11,245 nt of DNA from Rhodospirillaceae bacterium (GCA_020425485.1 JAGQRL010000037.1:1-11245); one strand, 5' to 3'. Counted from the stretch's first letter, positions 1 through 5,795 are shown. The notes: a model not told the origin generated them from the letters alone. A program made the numbers and translations.

Positions 1-213
1 GCACTGGGCTACTACAACCAGGCGCTGGAAGCCGATCCCCATCACCTGGGGGCGCTCAACTACCTGGGCTATGCCTATCTGGGGCTGGACGATACCGACG
101 CGGCAACCGAGGTGCTGGGGCGGCTACAGGCCATCTGCACCGACGGCTGTGCGGAAGCCGACGACCTGGCCGCGGCGATCGACGCCTACGAGGCGGGCTT
201 TCCCATCCAGTAG
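1..213 (+). CDS. Tetratricopeptide-repeat protein, C-terminal part (5' truncated by window edge)
   Basis: Frame 1 is open from the first base to a TAG at 211-213 and gives the last 70 residues of a protein. Residues 1-36 read as a TPR helix pair: a helix ending in QALEADP, then a second helix LGALNYLGYAYLGLDD. The spacing of small and aromatic residues and the DP turn between the helices are typical of TPRs. The tail holds two cysteines (CTDGC) and ends in an amphipathic helix. TPR units are protein-protein interaction scaffolds, and nothing here identifies the partner. The gene converges on the glycosyltransferase-like gene that ends at 336. The start, the total number of repeats and any signal peptide lie outside the window. 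Third positions are strongly G/C, as in neighbouring genes, so the frame is real. Confidence 0.8.
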   Translation, partial: ALGYYNQALEADPHHLGALNYLGYAYLGLDDTDAATEVLGRLQAICTDGCAEADDLAAAIDAYEAGFPIQ

Positions 214-235
214 ACCATGATGGGGCAGGGCTGCG

Positions 236-307
236 CCGGCCCGCTCCCCCACCCGACCGCCCAAGCCATTGTAAAATAATGGGTGGCCGGGTGGGGGAGC
301 GGGCTGG
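236..307. terminator. Long GC-rich hairpin between convergent genes, candidate bidirectional terminator
   Basis: The arms CCCGCTCCCCCACCC (240-254) and GGGTGGGGGAGCGGG (289-303) are exact reverse complements. Pairing extends outward to 236/307 with one G-T pair. It also extends inward through CC and CCCA blocks, with single mismatches, to ATT/AAT around an A/T-rich loop near 271-277. The structure starts 23 nt after the TPR stop and ends 29 nt from the glycosyltransferase stop, so it can fold in transcripts from either side. There is no run of T after the stem on either strand, so it is not a textbook intrinsic terminator. It could instead be a copy of a dispersed intergenic palindrome. Confidence 0.6.
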
Positions 308-335
308 GACCGTACCAGTCGCGGCGCAAGCCGCC

Positions 336-1454
336 CTAGCTATCGGCGGCGCGGCCCGGCGCCTGCAAGCCATGGCTGTAGGGGTCGGGGCCGGCCCAGC
401 TTCGCCGCGCGGCATCGTCCAGCACGCCCATCACCTGGGCCTGCACCGCTTCCACCGGGATCGCCCCCATCTGCTCGGTGCCGCCGAAATCCTGGCTGCG
501 CAGGTGGCGGATCGGCTGGGTCCAGGGCAGGAACCGCTGCGGGTCCGTGGGGCCGAACAGGCTGACCATGGGGATGCCGGTATTGGCCATCAGGTGGCCG
601 ACGCCCGTGCAGTTGGCCACCGCGGCGGCAAACCGCTCGGCCACCGCCAGGGCGAAGGCGGGGCCGCCGGCAGCGGGTTCCGTCGGGCTCTGCCGGCCAT
701 CGATCAGCGGCACGTCCGGCAGGGCTTCGGCGATCTTCGGCACCATGTCCGCTTCGTTGGGGCCGACCAGGAACACCGGCGTGTCGCCGCCGGCGGACAG
801 CGCCCGGGCCAATGCTAAGAAATGGTCGAGCGGCCACACCTTGTCCCGCCCCGCGGCACCCGGCGCCAGGCCGATATAGCGCGGGCCTTCCGGCAGCAAC
901 GCCGCAGCCGCCCGCTGGGCCGCCTCGGGCAGGGCGATCCTGCCCCGCCAGTCCGCCGGGGCGCCGGTGGCCACTTCGATCATCGCCATCAGCCGGCCGA
1001 CCCAATGCACCGGCCGGGGCCGCCGCTTCTCAACCGACGAGGTGAGCCACCACCCCGGCAGCATGCTGACGAACTGCCGGTGGGGCATCAGCATCTTGGC
1101 GGCGATCACGCGCGCCACCTTGGTGCGGACGTCGTAGACCACGTCGGCAGGATCGAGCGCCCGCAGGTTGGCGTGCGCGATCTTCGCCGGCTTCTCGATG
1201 GCCGCGTCTTCGATCACGCGGTCCACATAGCCCGGGGTCAGCGTGGCGAGCGCGCCGGAAAAGGCGGTCTTGCGCGCCACCACATGGGTGATGTGGCAGC
1301 CGGGGTAGGCCCGCTTCAGCGCCCGGAAGAAAGGGAACTTCCAGATGGCGATGCCCAGGCTTTCCACCGATTCCAGGATGGCGATGCGCGGCCCGCCCGT
1401 GGCGCTGCCGGTGTCCGGCGCGGCTACGGGGTGCACGGGACAGTCCTTCGCCAT
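336..1454 (-). CDS. Glycosyltransferase family 9 (heptosyltransferase-like) protein, motif-divergent
   Basis: The 372-residue protein has the two-domain layout of GT9, the ADP-heptose:LPS heptosyltransferase family. An N-terminal Rossmann-like domain begins at IAILES (24-29) and includes the helix FPFFRALKRAYPG (40-52). The C-terminal nucleotide-sugar domain begins at YIGLAPGA (193-200), continues through KVWPLDHF (205-212) and PVFLVGPNE (226-234), and ends with GIPMVSLFGPTDPQRFLPW (293-311). VSLFGPTDP is the clearest family signature. Two usual motifs are altered. The GD near the first loop is replaced by ESLGIAIWKFP, and the D-[ST]-G-x-x-H segment reads NCTGVGH (281-287), with Cys where Asp is expected. 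The likely role is a sugar transfer in envelope polysaccharide or LPS assembly, but donor and acceptor cannot be inferred. A weak GGA lies upstream of the ATG. The gene follows fabI on the same strand after 99 nt. Confidence 0.85.
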   Translation of the reverse strand: MAKDCPVHPVAAPDTGSATGGPRIAILESVESLGIAIWKFPFFRALKRAYPGCHITHVVARKTAFSGALATLTPGYVDRVIEDAAIEKPAKIAHANLRALDPADVVYDVRTKVARVIAAKMLMPHRQFVSMLPGWWLTSSVEKRRPRPVHWVGRLMAMIEVATGAPADWRGRIALPEAAQRAAAALLPEGPRYIGLAPGAAGRDKVWPLDHFLALARALSAGGDTPVFLVGPNEADMVPKIAEALPDVPLIDGRQSPTEPAAGGPAFALAVAERFAAAVANCTGVGHLMANTGIPMVSLFGPTDPQRFLPWTQPIRHLRSQDFGGTEQMGAIPVEAVQAQVMGVLDDAARRSWAGPDPYSHGLQAPGRAADS

Positions 1455-1553
1455 CGGTCCATCCGTTCACATCGCGCTAGGCTTTGGGGGCTGGGGCGGG
1501 CGCCTCGACGGGCGTCCTGGCAGGACGGGGCAGCAGGATCGCCGCCCGGGGCG

Positions 1554-2408
1554 TTACAGGCTGCCGGACGGCGGCATGCCGACGGCTTCGAAGCCGCAAT
1601 CGACATAGTGGGTCTGCCCCGTCACCGCGCCGGACAGGTCGCTCAGCAGATAGACCGCGGTGCCGCCGATCTCGCTCAGCAGCACGTTGCGCCGCAGCGG
1701 GGCTGCGACCTGGCTCATCTTGTAGACGTAGCGGGCATCGGCGATGGCGCTGCCGGCGAGCGTGCGCATGGGGCCGGCGGAAATCGCGTTGGCCCGGATA
1801 CCGTCGCGGCCCAGATCGGCGGCAATGTAGCGCACGCTGGCCTCCAGCGCCGCCTTGGCGACGCCCATCACGTTGTAGCTCGGCATCACCCGCTCCGCCC
1901 CGATATAGGAGAGGGTGAGCAGGCTGCCGCCCGGCGCCATCAGGGGCGCGCAGCGGCGGGCGAGATCGGTGAACGAGAAGCAGGAGATGCGCATGGTGCG
2001 CAGGAAGTTCTCCAGCGTGGTGTCGACGTAGCGGCCCTTCAGCTCCTCCTTGTCGGAGAAGGCGATGGCGTGCACCAGGAAGTCCAGCTTGCCCCATTCG
2101 CTGGAGACGCGTTCGAACAGCGCATCCAGGCTGGCGGGATCTTCCACATCGCAATGGGCGATCATGGCCGCACCCAGCTCGCCCGCCAGCGGTTCCACCC
2201 GGCGGCGGAAGGCATCGCCCTGGTAGGTGATGGCGAGGTCAGCCCCGGCCGCGCGGGCCGCCTGGGCAATCCCCCAGGCGATGGAGTAGCTGTTGGCCAC
2301 GCCGAGTACCAGGCCGCGCTTGCCGGCCAGCAGCCCGTCGGTCACCACCTCGGCAGCCGCATCCCGAACGACGTCCCCGTGCATGGCCGGCGCCTGAAGG
2401 TCAGCCAT
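1554..2408 (-). CDS. fabI: Enoyl-[acyl-carrier-protein] reductase, NADH-dependent
   Basis: FabI reduces trans-2-enoyl-ACP to acyl-ACP, the last step of each type II fatty-acid elongation cycle, in the cytoplasm. The 284-residue protein is a short-chain dehydrogenase/reductase of the FabI class. It has the variant nucleotide loop GLVLGVANSYSIAWGIA (32-48), the HAIAFSDKEELKG segment (113-125), and the active-site pattern Tyr168, Tyr178 and Lys185 in YIGAERVMPSYNVMGVAK. This matches Tyr146/Tyr156/Lys163 of the E. coli enzyme with a constant offset of 22. The extra N-terminal stretch explains the offset. A second in-frame ATG at 2384 would remove 8 of these residues, and neither start has a clear Shine-Dalgarno. 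The chosen ATG overlaps the fabB stop by 8 nt, so translational coupling to fabB is likely. FabI is the usual target of triclosan-type inhibitors, but no resistance change can be judged here. Confidence 0.96.
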   Translation of the reverse strand: MADLQAPAMHGDVVRDAAAEVVTDGLLAGKRGLVLGVANSYSIAWGIAQAARAAGADLAITYQGDAFRRRVEPLAGELGAAMIAHCDVEDPASLDALFERVSSEWGKLDFLVHAIAFSDKEELKGRYVDTTLENFLRTMRISCFSFTDLARRCAPLMAPGGSLLTLSYIGAERVMPSYNVMGVAKAALEASVRYIAADLGRDGIRANAISAGPMRTLAGSAIADARYVYKMSQVAAPLRRNVLLSEIGGTAVYLLSDLSGAVTGQTHYVDCGFEAVGMPPSGSL

Positions 2409-3618
2409 GGTAACGGCGGAAGGTCAGGCAGGCGTTGGTGCCGCCAAACCCGAAGCTGTTGGACATCACGCACTCCAGTCCCGCATTGTCGATGCGCTCG
2501 GTAACCACCGGCATGCCGGCAGCCTGCTCATCCAGTGTCTCGATATTGGCCGAGGCGGAGACGAAATCGTGCTCCAGCATCAGCAGGCTGTAGATCGCCT
2601 CATGCACGCCGGCGGCCCCCAGGGCGTGGCCGGTGAGTGACTTGGTGGCGCTGATCGACGGCAGATGGTTGCCGAACACCTCGCGCATGGCGTTCAGCTC
2701 CACGATGTCGCCGGCCGGCGTCGAGGTGGCGTGGGCGTTCACGTAGTCCACCGGAACTTCCACGCCCTCGCGGGCCAGCCGCATGCAGCGCACCGCCCCT
2801 TCGCCGGAGGGGGCGACCATGTCGTAGCCATCGGAGGTGGCGCCGTAGCCCACCAGCTCGGCATGGATGGTCGCACCGCGCGCCTTGGCCCGCTCCAGCT
2901 CCTCCAGCACCAGCACGCCGCCGCCGCCGGAGATGACGAAGCCGTCGCGGTCCTTGTCGAACGCGCGCGAGGCCTTCTCCGGGGTGTCGTTGTACTTGGA
3001 GGACAAGGCACCCATGGCGTCGAACAACACCGACAGGCCCCAGTACAGTTCTTCGCCGCCGCCGGCGAAGACGATGTCCTGCTTGCCCCACTGGATCATT
3101 TCCGCGCCGTTGCCGATGCAATGGGCGCTGGTGGAGCAGGCGGAGCTGATGGAGTAGTTGACGCCCTTGATCTTGAAGGGGGTGGCCAGCGTGGCGGAGT
3201 TGGTGGACGACATCGACCGGGTGACCATGTAGGGGCCGATGCGCTTGGGCCCCTTGGTGCGGGTGATGTCCGCCGCGCTGATCAGGTTCTCCACCGACGG
3301 GCCGCCCGAGCCCATGATGATGCCGGTGCGCTCGTGGGAGATCTCGTTCGGCTCCAGCCCGGCATGGGCGATCGCCTCTTCCATGGCGATGTAGTTGTAC
3401 GCCGCCCCGTTGCCCATGAAGCGGCGCAGCTTGCGGTCGATCCGGGACTCGATGTCCAGCTTGATCGCCCCGTGGACGCGGCTGCGGAACCCAAGCTCGG
3501 CGTATTCCGGGGCTGCGACGATGCCGGAGCGGCCTTCGCGCAGGCTATCCAGCACCTCATGGCGATCGTTGCCGATGCACGAGACGATGCCCATTCCGGT
3601 GACGGCAACACGGCGCAT
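2401..3618 (-). CDS. fabB: 3-oxoacyl-[acyl-carrier-protein] synthase I
   Basis: This condensing enzyme elongates acyl-ACP with malonyl-ACP and is needed to carry the cis-decenoyl intermediate made by FabA into long unsaturated chains. With the start at 3618 the protein has 405 residues, against 406 for E. coli FabB. The catalytic Cys161 lies in SSACSTSAHCIGNG, His296 in NAHATSTPAGD, and Lys326 and His331 in SATKSLTGHALGAAG. All are offset by exactly 2 from the E. coli enzyme. The C-terminal NSFGFGGTNA loop is intact. An in-frame ATG at 3633 overlaps the fabA stop as ATGA. The downstream ATG is preferred because GGAGGG sits 5 nt before it and because MRRVAVTGMGIVSCIG aligns with the family N-terminus. 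It is the middle gene of fabA-fabB-fabI. The FabA partner and motif details favour FabB over FabF. Confidence 0.95.
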   Translation of the reverse strand: MRRVAVTGMGIVSCIGNDRHEVLDSLREGRSGIVAAPEYAELGFRSRVHGAIKLDIESRIDRKLRRFMGNGAAYNYIAMEEAIAHAGLEPNEISHERTGIIMGSGGPSVENLISAADITRTKGPKRIGPYMVTRSMSSTNSATLATPFKIKGVNYSISSACSTSAHCIGNGAEMIQWGKQDIVFAGGGEELYWGLSVLFDAMGALSSKYNDTPEKASRAFDKDRDGFVISGGGGVLVLEELERAKARGATIHAELVGYGATSDGYDMVAPSGEGAVRCMRLAREGVEVPVDYVNAHATSTPAGDIVELNAMREVFGNHLPSISATKSLTGHALGAAGVHEAIYSLLMLEHDFVSASANIETLDEQAAGMPVVTERIDNAGLECVMSNSFGFGGTNACLTFRRYHG

Positions 3619-3623
3619 GTGCG

Positions 3624-3629
3624 CCCTCC
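3624..3629 (-). promoter_or_regulatory. Shine-Dalgarno that decides the fabB start
   Basis: On the - strand GGAGGG lies 5 nt before the ATG at 3618-3616. It also falls inside the codons that would follow the alternative ATG at 3633, which has no such motif upstream. This makes the 405-residue start more likely than the 410-residue one. Confidence 0.7.
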
Positions 3630-3632
3630 ACA

Positions 3633-4163
3633 TCAGAGATTGTCGGTCGCAGCGAACAAGCCGACCCGCAGGTCCGTCGCGTCGTAGATCGCACGCCCGT
3701 CGACTGCGACCTGCCCGTTCGCGATCCCCAGTACGACCTTTCGGTTGATAAACCGCTTGATGTCAAGCCGGTAGGAGACGCGACTGGCGGTCGGCAGGAC
3801 CTCGCCGGAGAACTTGACCTCGCCGACGCTGAGCGCGCGGCCGCGCCCCGGCGCTCCGGTCCAGCCGAGGAAGAAGCCGAGAAGCTGCCACAGGGCATCC
3901 AGGCCCAGGCAGCCCGGCATCACCGGGTCGGTTTCGAAGTGACAGTCGAAGAACCAGAGGTCCGGCCGCACATCCAGTTCGGCCACCACCTCGCCCTTGC
4001 CGTGTTCTCCGCCCGTGGAATTGATCTGCGTGATGCGATCGAACATCAGCATCGGCGGCAGCGGCAATCGCGCGTTGCCAGGGCCGAACAGGGTTCCATG
4101 CGCGCAGGACAGGAGATCGTCGTAGTCGTAGCTGCTCTTACCGGTCACCGGCGCCTGACCCAT
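3633..4163 (-). CDS. fabA: 3-hydroxydecanoyl-[acyl-carrier-protein] dehydratase/isomerase
   Basis: FabA dehydrates 3-hydroxyacyl-ACP and, at C10, isomerises trans-2-decenoyl-ACP to cis-3-decenoyl-ACP. This is the branch point of oxygen-independent unsaturated fatty-acid synthesis. The 176-residue length agrees with about 171 in E. coli. A single hot-dog fold is indicated, with catalytic His75 in WFFDCHF and Asp89 in PVMPGCLGLDALWQ. The dimer-core segments GEVKFSGEVLP and the KRFINRKVVLGIANG strand are also present. No stop, indel or missing residue is apparent. It is the first gene of the fabA-fabB-fabI cluster: its TGA lies 14 nt before the chosen fabB ATG, and a promoter-like sequence sits just upstream. 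No clear Shine-Dalgarno precedes the ATG, so initiation may be leader-poor. In many alphaproteobacteria an irr/fur gene adjoins fabA, but none is seen here. Confidence 0.97.
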   Translation of the reverse strand: MGQAPVTGKSSYDYDDLLSCAHGTLFGPGNARLPLPPMLMFDRITQINSTGGEHGKGEVVAELDVRPDLWFFDCHFETDPVMPGCLGLDALWQLLGFFLGWTGAPGRGRALSVGEVKFSGEVLPTASRVSYRLDIKRFINRKVVLGIANGQVAVDGRAIYDATDLRVGLFAATDNL

Positions 4164-4188
4164 CTATGCGCTGCTTTTGGTGCGAGGG

Positions 4189-4216
4189 ATTCTAACGGTT
4201 TTGCCGCATGGCACAA
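4189..4216 (-). promoter_or_regulatory. Candidate sigma70-like promoter for fabA-fabB-fabI
   Basis: On the - strand TTGTGC (4216-4211) and TAGAAT (4194-4189) are separated by 16 nt. The -10 element matches TATAAT at five of six positions and the -35 at only three. Transcription would begin near 4182 and leave a leader of about 19 nt before the fabA ATG. No clear operator dyad overlaps it, so any regulator cannot be named. Confidence 0.4.
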
Positions 4217-4359
4217 GTCGCCATCCGGCCCGCCTGCGCGACACACAGGGCTGATGCGCTTTCGATTTTTCCGCTGCGGCAACAGGCCCGGTTCGCCGCG
4301 GAGGCTGCGGATCGGGCGCCTGCAGGGCGTTTGCCGGGGTGGGCCGCCGGTATGCGGCA

Positions 4360-4381
4360 GCCATGGCCGAAGCGCCATGGC
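4360..4381. repeat. Inverted repeat in the 269-nt gap between fabA and the small unknown gene
   Basis: GCCATGGC occurs at 4360-4367 and again at 4374-4381, separated by CGAAGC. Each copy is itself a palindrome, so the pair forms an 8-bp stem with a 6-nt loop. It lies about 50 nt beyond the stop of the small gene at 4433 on the - strand and could help end its transcript, but no T-run follows. Apart from this and the fabA promoter I see nothing gene-like in 4164-4432. The open frames there lack start signals and recognisable sequence. Confidence 0.35.
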
Positions 4382-4432
4382 GCACGGGCAGTGTGAACGC
4401 GGACCCGAGAACGGCAGAACCTCAGGGACAGA

Positions 4433-4651
4433 TCAGTGGGTAGCCTCGCAGGAGCGGCTTGCCTCGCGCAGAGCATGCTGGCGTGCCTGACGGATCGAGG
4501 CGGCAGTGTTGTACATGTCGAGCGCCTCACACTCCTCGACCAGGTAGTCGAGAAACCAGTGGATGGCGACGGCGTCCGTCCGGCCCCGATCGTCGGGGTC
4601 GTCCGACCGTTGGAGGTCCTTGAGCAGGCCCAAGGGCGCTATACGCTTCAT
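4433..4651 (-). CDS. Small helical protein of unknown function (72 aa)
   Basis: I do not recognise this protein. Support for coding comes from codon use. Third positions are mostly G/C over most of the frame, and the sequence reads as a compact soluble helical protein with no membrane segment or signal peptide. Residues 30-66 form a likely helical hairpin, running from HWFLDYLVEECEALDMYN to ASIRQARQHALREA. Charged and hydrophobic residues are spaced for amphipathic helices. The first 28 residues are more polar (RSDDPDDRGRTD). The ATG at 4651 has only GGGGT nearby as a possible ribosome site. It lies 91 nt downstream of the LuxR gene on the same strand, with a perfect 17-bp dyad 10 nt before its ATG, so it could be cotranscribed with or controlled by that regulator. 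This is inference from position only. Confidence 0.65.
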   Translation of the reverse strand: MKRIAPLGLLKDLQRSDDPDDRGRTDAVAIHWFLDYLVEECEALDMYNTAASIRQARQHALREASRSCEATH

Positions 4652-4661
4652 CGCAGACCCC

Positions 4662-4678
4662 GATTGTTGTTAACAATC
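4662..4678. promoter_or_regulatory. Perfect 17-bp dyad upstream of the small unknown gene, candidate operator
   Basis: GATTGTT-GTT-AACAATC on the + strand has 7-bp arms that match exactly around a 3-bp centre. It is strikingly A/T-rich for this GC-rich DNA and lies 10 nt before the ATG at 4651, in the gap after the LuxR gene. It lacks the CTG-N10-CAG half sites of classical lux boxes. It may be an operator or a small hairpin in the leader, and its short stem makes it a poor terminator. Confidence 0.4.
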
Positions 4679-4742
4679 CGTTGACGACCCCAACTGTATG
4701 CCAGCCGCCGCCTGCTGACAGCCTGGGAAAAACTACAGGATG

Positions 4743-5507
4743 CTATAAGTTTAATGGCTGGGGTCGAATTTCGCCTGCGATAATAAGCTCGACCAAGGCG
4801 TGCATACGGTTGCGTGCCTTTACTTTCTTGCGGGTGTTGTCGATGTGAAAGTTGACGGTGCGCTCGCTGATGTTCAGCAGGCCGGCGATTTCCGCATTGC
4901 TGCGGCCGCGCGCCACCCACTCGAATACCTCGCGTTCGCGCGATGTCAGCACCGTTCCGGGAAGCGTGCGGGCGCGCTGTTCCATCACCGCACGGCAGCG
5001 CAGGTGGGTCTGCAGGATCGCCAGTTCCAGGCGCAGGTAATCGATGTCCGGGTCCAGCGCTGCCGCGTCGTCACCGGGCAGGTAGGCGAAGGCGATGGCC
5101 TCGCACTGATCATGGGTGCCGCGCACGGGCAGGCCGATGGCATCGCCCACGCCGAAGCGCTTGGCTTCCTGGCGCAGGCCGTGGAGCCGGGGATCGGCGG
5201 TCCCGCTCCAGGTCACCGGGCCGTGGCTCGCCAGCAGCAATTTAACCATGGGGTCGTGGACGTGGCGGGCACCCAGCAAGTAGTGGGTAGGCCAGCAGGA
5301 GAACTCGCCAGACCCATCCTGGCCCCAGGTTTGCGAGCCATAGAGTGCGGTGTGCGGGTCGATCGATCCGTCGCGGCCGGTCGGGGCATAGCAGAAGCCG
5401 CAGAAGCCGAGACTGCTCAAGTGTTGCCCGAGAATCAGGGCAATCTCGTCGGGATTTGAGACTCCCGCCGTCGATTTAGCGAACCCGTCGCCCCGCCCCA
5501 GTTTCAT
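4743..5507 (-). CDS. LuxR-family transcriptional regulator with acyl-homoserine-lactone-binding domain
   Basis: This is a quorum-sensing receptor-regulator of 254 residues. The N-terminal autoinducer domain (about 20-180) keeps the consensus ligand-pocket pattern. Trp72 and Tyr76 (WPTHY), Asp85-Pro86 (HDP), Trp100 (VTW) and Gly125 (AIGLPV) correspond to TraR Trp57, Tyr61, Asp70-Pro71, Trp85 and probably Gly113. The C-terminal LuxR helix-turn-helix (about 187-243) is complete, with LTSREREVFEWVARGRSN, EIAGLLNISERTVNFH and a closing ARNRMHAL. The ATG at 5507 is chosen because GGGAGGG lies upstream (11-nt spacing) and a promoter-like pair precedes it. The longer open frame to 5588 also uses A/T-ending codons (GTT, ATT, TAT, CCA, GTA) unlike the gene body, though ATGs at 5576 and 5570 are possible. 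No luxI lies in the window, so it may be a solo receptor or have a distant partner. Confidence 0.92.
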   Translation of the reverse strand: MKLGRGDGFAKSTAGVSNPDEIALILGQHLSSLGFCGFCYAPTGRDGSIDPHTALYGSQTWGQDGSGEFSCWPTHYLLGARHVHDPMVKLLLASHGPVTWSGTADPRLHGLRQEAKRFGVGDAIGLPVRGTHDQCEAIAFAYLPGDDAAALDPDIDYLRLELAILQTHLRCRAVMEQRARTLPGTVLTSREREVFEWVARGRSNAEIAGLLNISERTVNFHIDNTRKKVKARNRMHALVELIIAGEIRPQPLNL

Positions 5508-5518
5508 GATCCAGTCGA

Positions 5519-5525
5519 CCCTCCC
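5519..5525 (-). promoter_or_regulatory. Shine-Dalgarno supporting the luxR-type gene start
   Basis: GGGAGGG on the - strand ends 11 nt before the ATG at 5507-5505. The spacing is somewhat long. The alternative starts at 5576 and 5570 have no comparable motif, so this favours the 254-residue product. Confidence 0.45.
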
Positions 5526-5533
5526 ATGGGTGG

Positions 5534-5563
5534 AATCTACACAAACTGGATAAATCGCATCAA
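5534..5563 (-). promoter_or_regulatory. Candidate promoter of the LuxR-family gene
   Basis: TTGATG (5563-5558) and TAGATT (5539-5534) on the - strand are 18 nt apart, each matching its consensus at four of six positions. The start point would be near 5527, giving a short leader that contains the GGGAGGG ribosome site. The surrounding 5526-5580 stretch is less GC-rich than the coding sequence, as expected for a promoter. If this is the promoter, the longer versions of the protein would not be made from it. Confidence 0.35.
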
Positions 5564-5586
5564 CCGCCATCGTCATTCTTGCAAGC

Positions 5587-5605
5587 AACGGCCGGCACTG
5601 CCGTT
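5587..5605. promoter_or_regulatory. 19-bp inverted repeat upstream of the LuxR-gene promoter
   Basis: AACGGC-N7-GCCGTT has perfect 6-bp arms. Its centre is about 69 nt upstream of the predicted start point, a position usable by an activator. Its length resembles a LuxR-family site, but it lacks the CTG/CAG core of well-known lux boxes, so autoregulation is only a guess. Confidence 0.25.
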
Positions 5606-5660
5606 AGGCGAGCGGCCGTGAAATCTTCTCAAAACGGATGATTGCGGCGCAGCATCGCGC

Positions 5661-5675
5661 TGGTAAACGTTACCA
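5661..5675. promoter_or_regulatory. 15-bp dyad TGGTAA-ACG-TTACCA, candidate operator
   Basis: The 6-bp arms are exact and the site is A/T-rich against its background. It lies about 155 nt upstream of the LuxR-gene ATG and 131 nt beyond the cimA stop. The form resembles operators of LacI-like repressors, although those usually have an even-length centre. The 298-nt gap 5508-5805 holds this site, the 19-bp dyad, the LuxR promoter and the cimA hairpin, and no gene. Confidence 0.3.
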
Positions 5676-5771
5676 TTCGCTTGACGACAATTGCAGCGCG
5701 GCCGGGCGCAATTCCCGCGGCGTGGGCCGGGAACCGCCAGACATACCGGCGTGGTGCGTTTCGATTGGCTT

Positions 5772-5795
5772 CCGGGGCGGTGTTCGCCGCCCCGG
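5772..5795 (-). terminator. Hairpin just after cimA, candidate terminator
   Basis: CCGGGGCGG (5772-5780) and CCGCCCCGG (5787-5795) form a perfect 9-bp all-GC stem with a 6-nt loop. It begins 11 nt past the cimA stop on the - strand. No clear U-run follows, so termination may be weak or Rho-assisted. Its position supports cimA and the LuxR gene being separate transcription units. Confidence 0.6.

Noticed and set aside
1455..1553. GTCCTGGCAGGAC near 1513-1525 as a fabI terminator
   Set aside because: The arms meet with almost no loop and no T-run follows, so it cannot form a normal terminator hairpin.
822..2504. A 560-codon open frame on the + strand across the GT9 gene and fabI
   Set aside because: It runs antisense to two recognised genes and crosses their intergenic gap, with low-complexity Arg/Gly/His composition and no motif.
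2665..3687. A 340-codon open frame on the + strand opposite fabB
   Set aside because: It is an antisense shadow of fabB. The composition is typical of shadow frames and there is no credible start signal.
4164..4530. Short open frames in the fabA-small gene gap on both strands
   Set aside because: They are Arg/Pro/Ala-rich, lack ribosome sites and recognisable segments, and overlap each other. None shows the codon pattern seen in the 72-residue gene.
4690..4721. CTG and CAG triplets in the LuxR-small gene gap as a lux box
   Set aside because: The triplets do not have the 10-nt spacing of a classical lux box and their flanks are not symmetrical.
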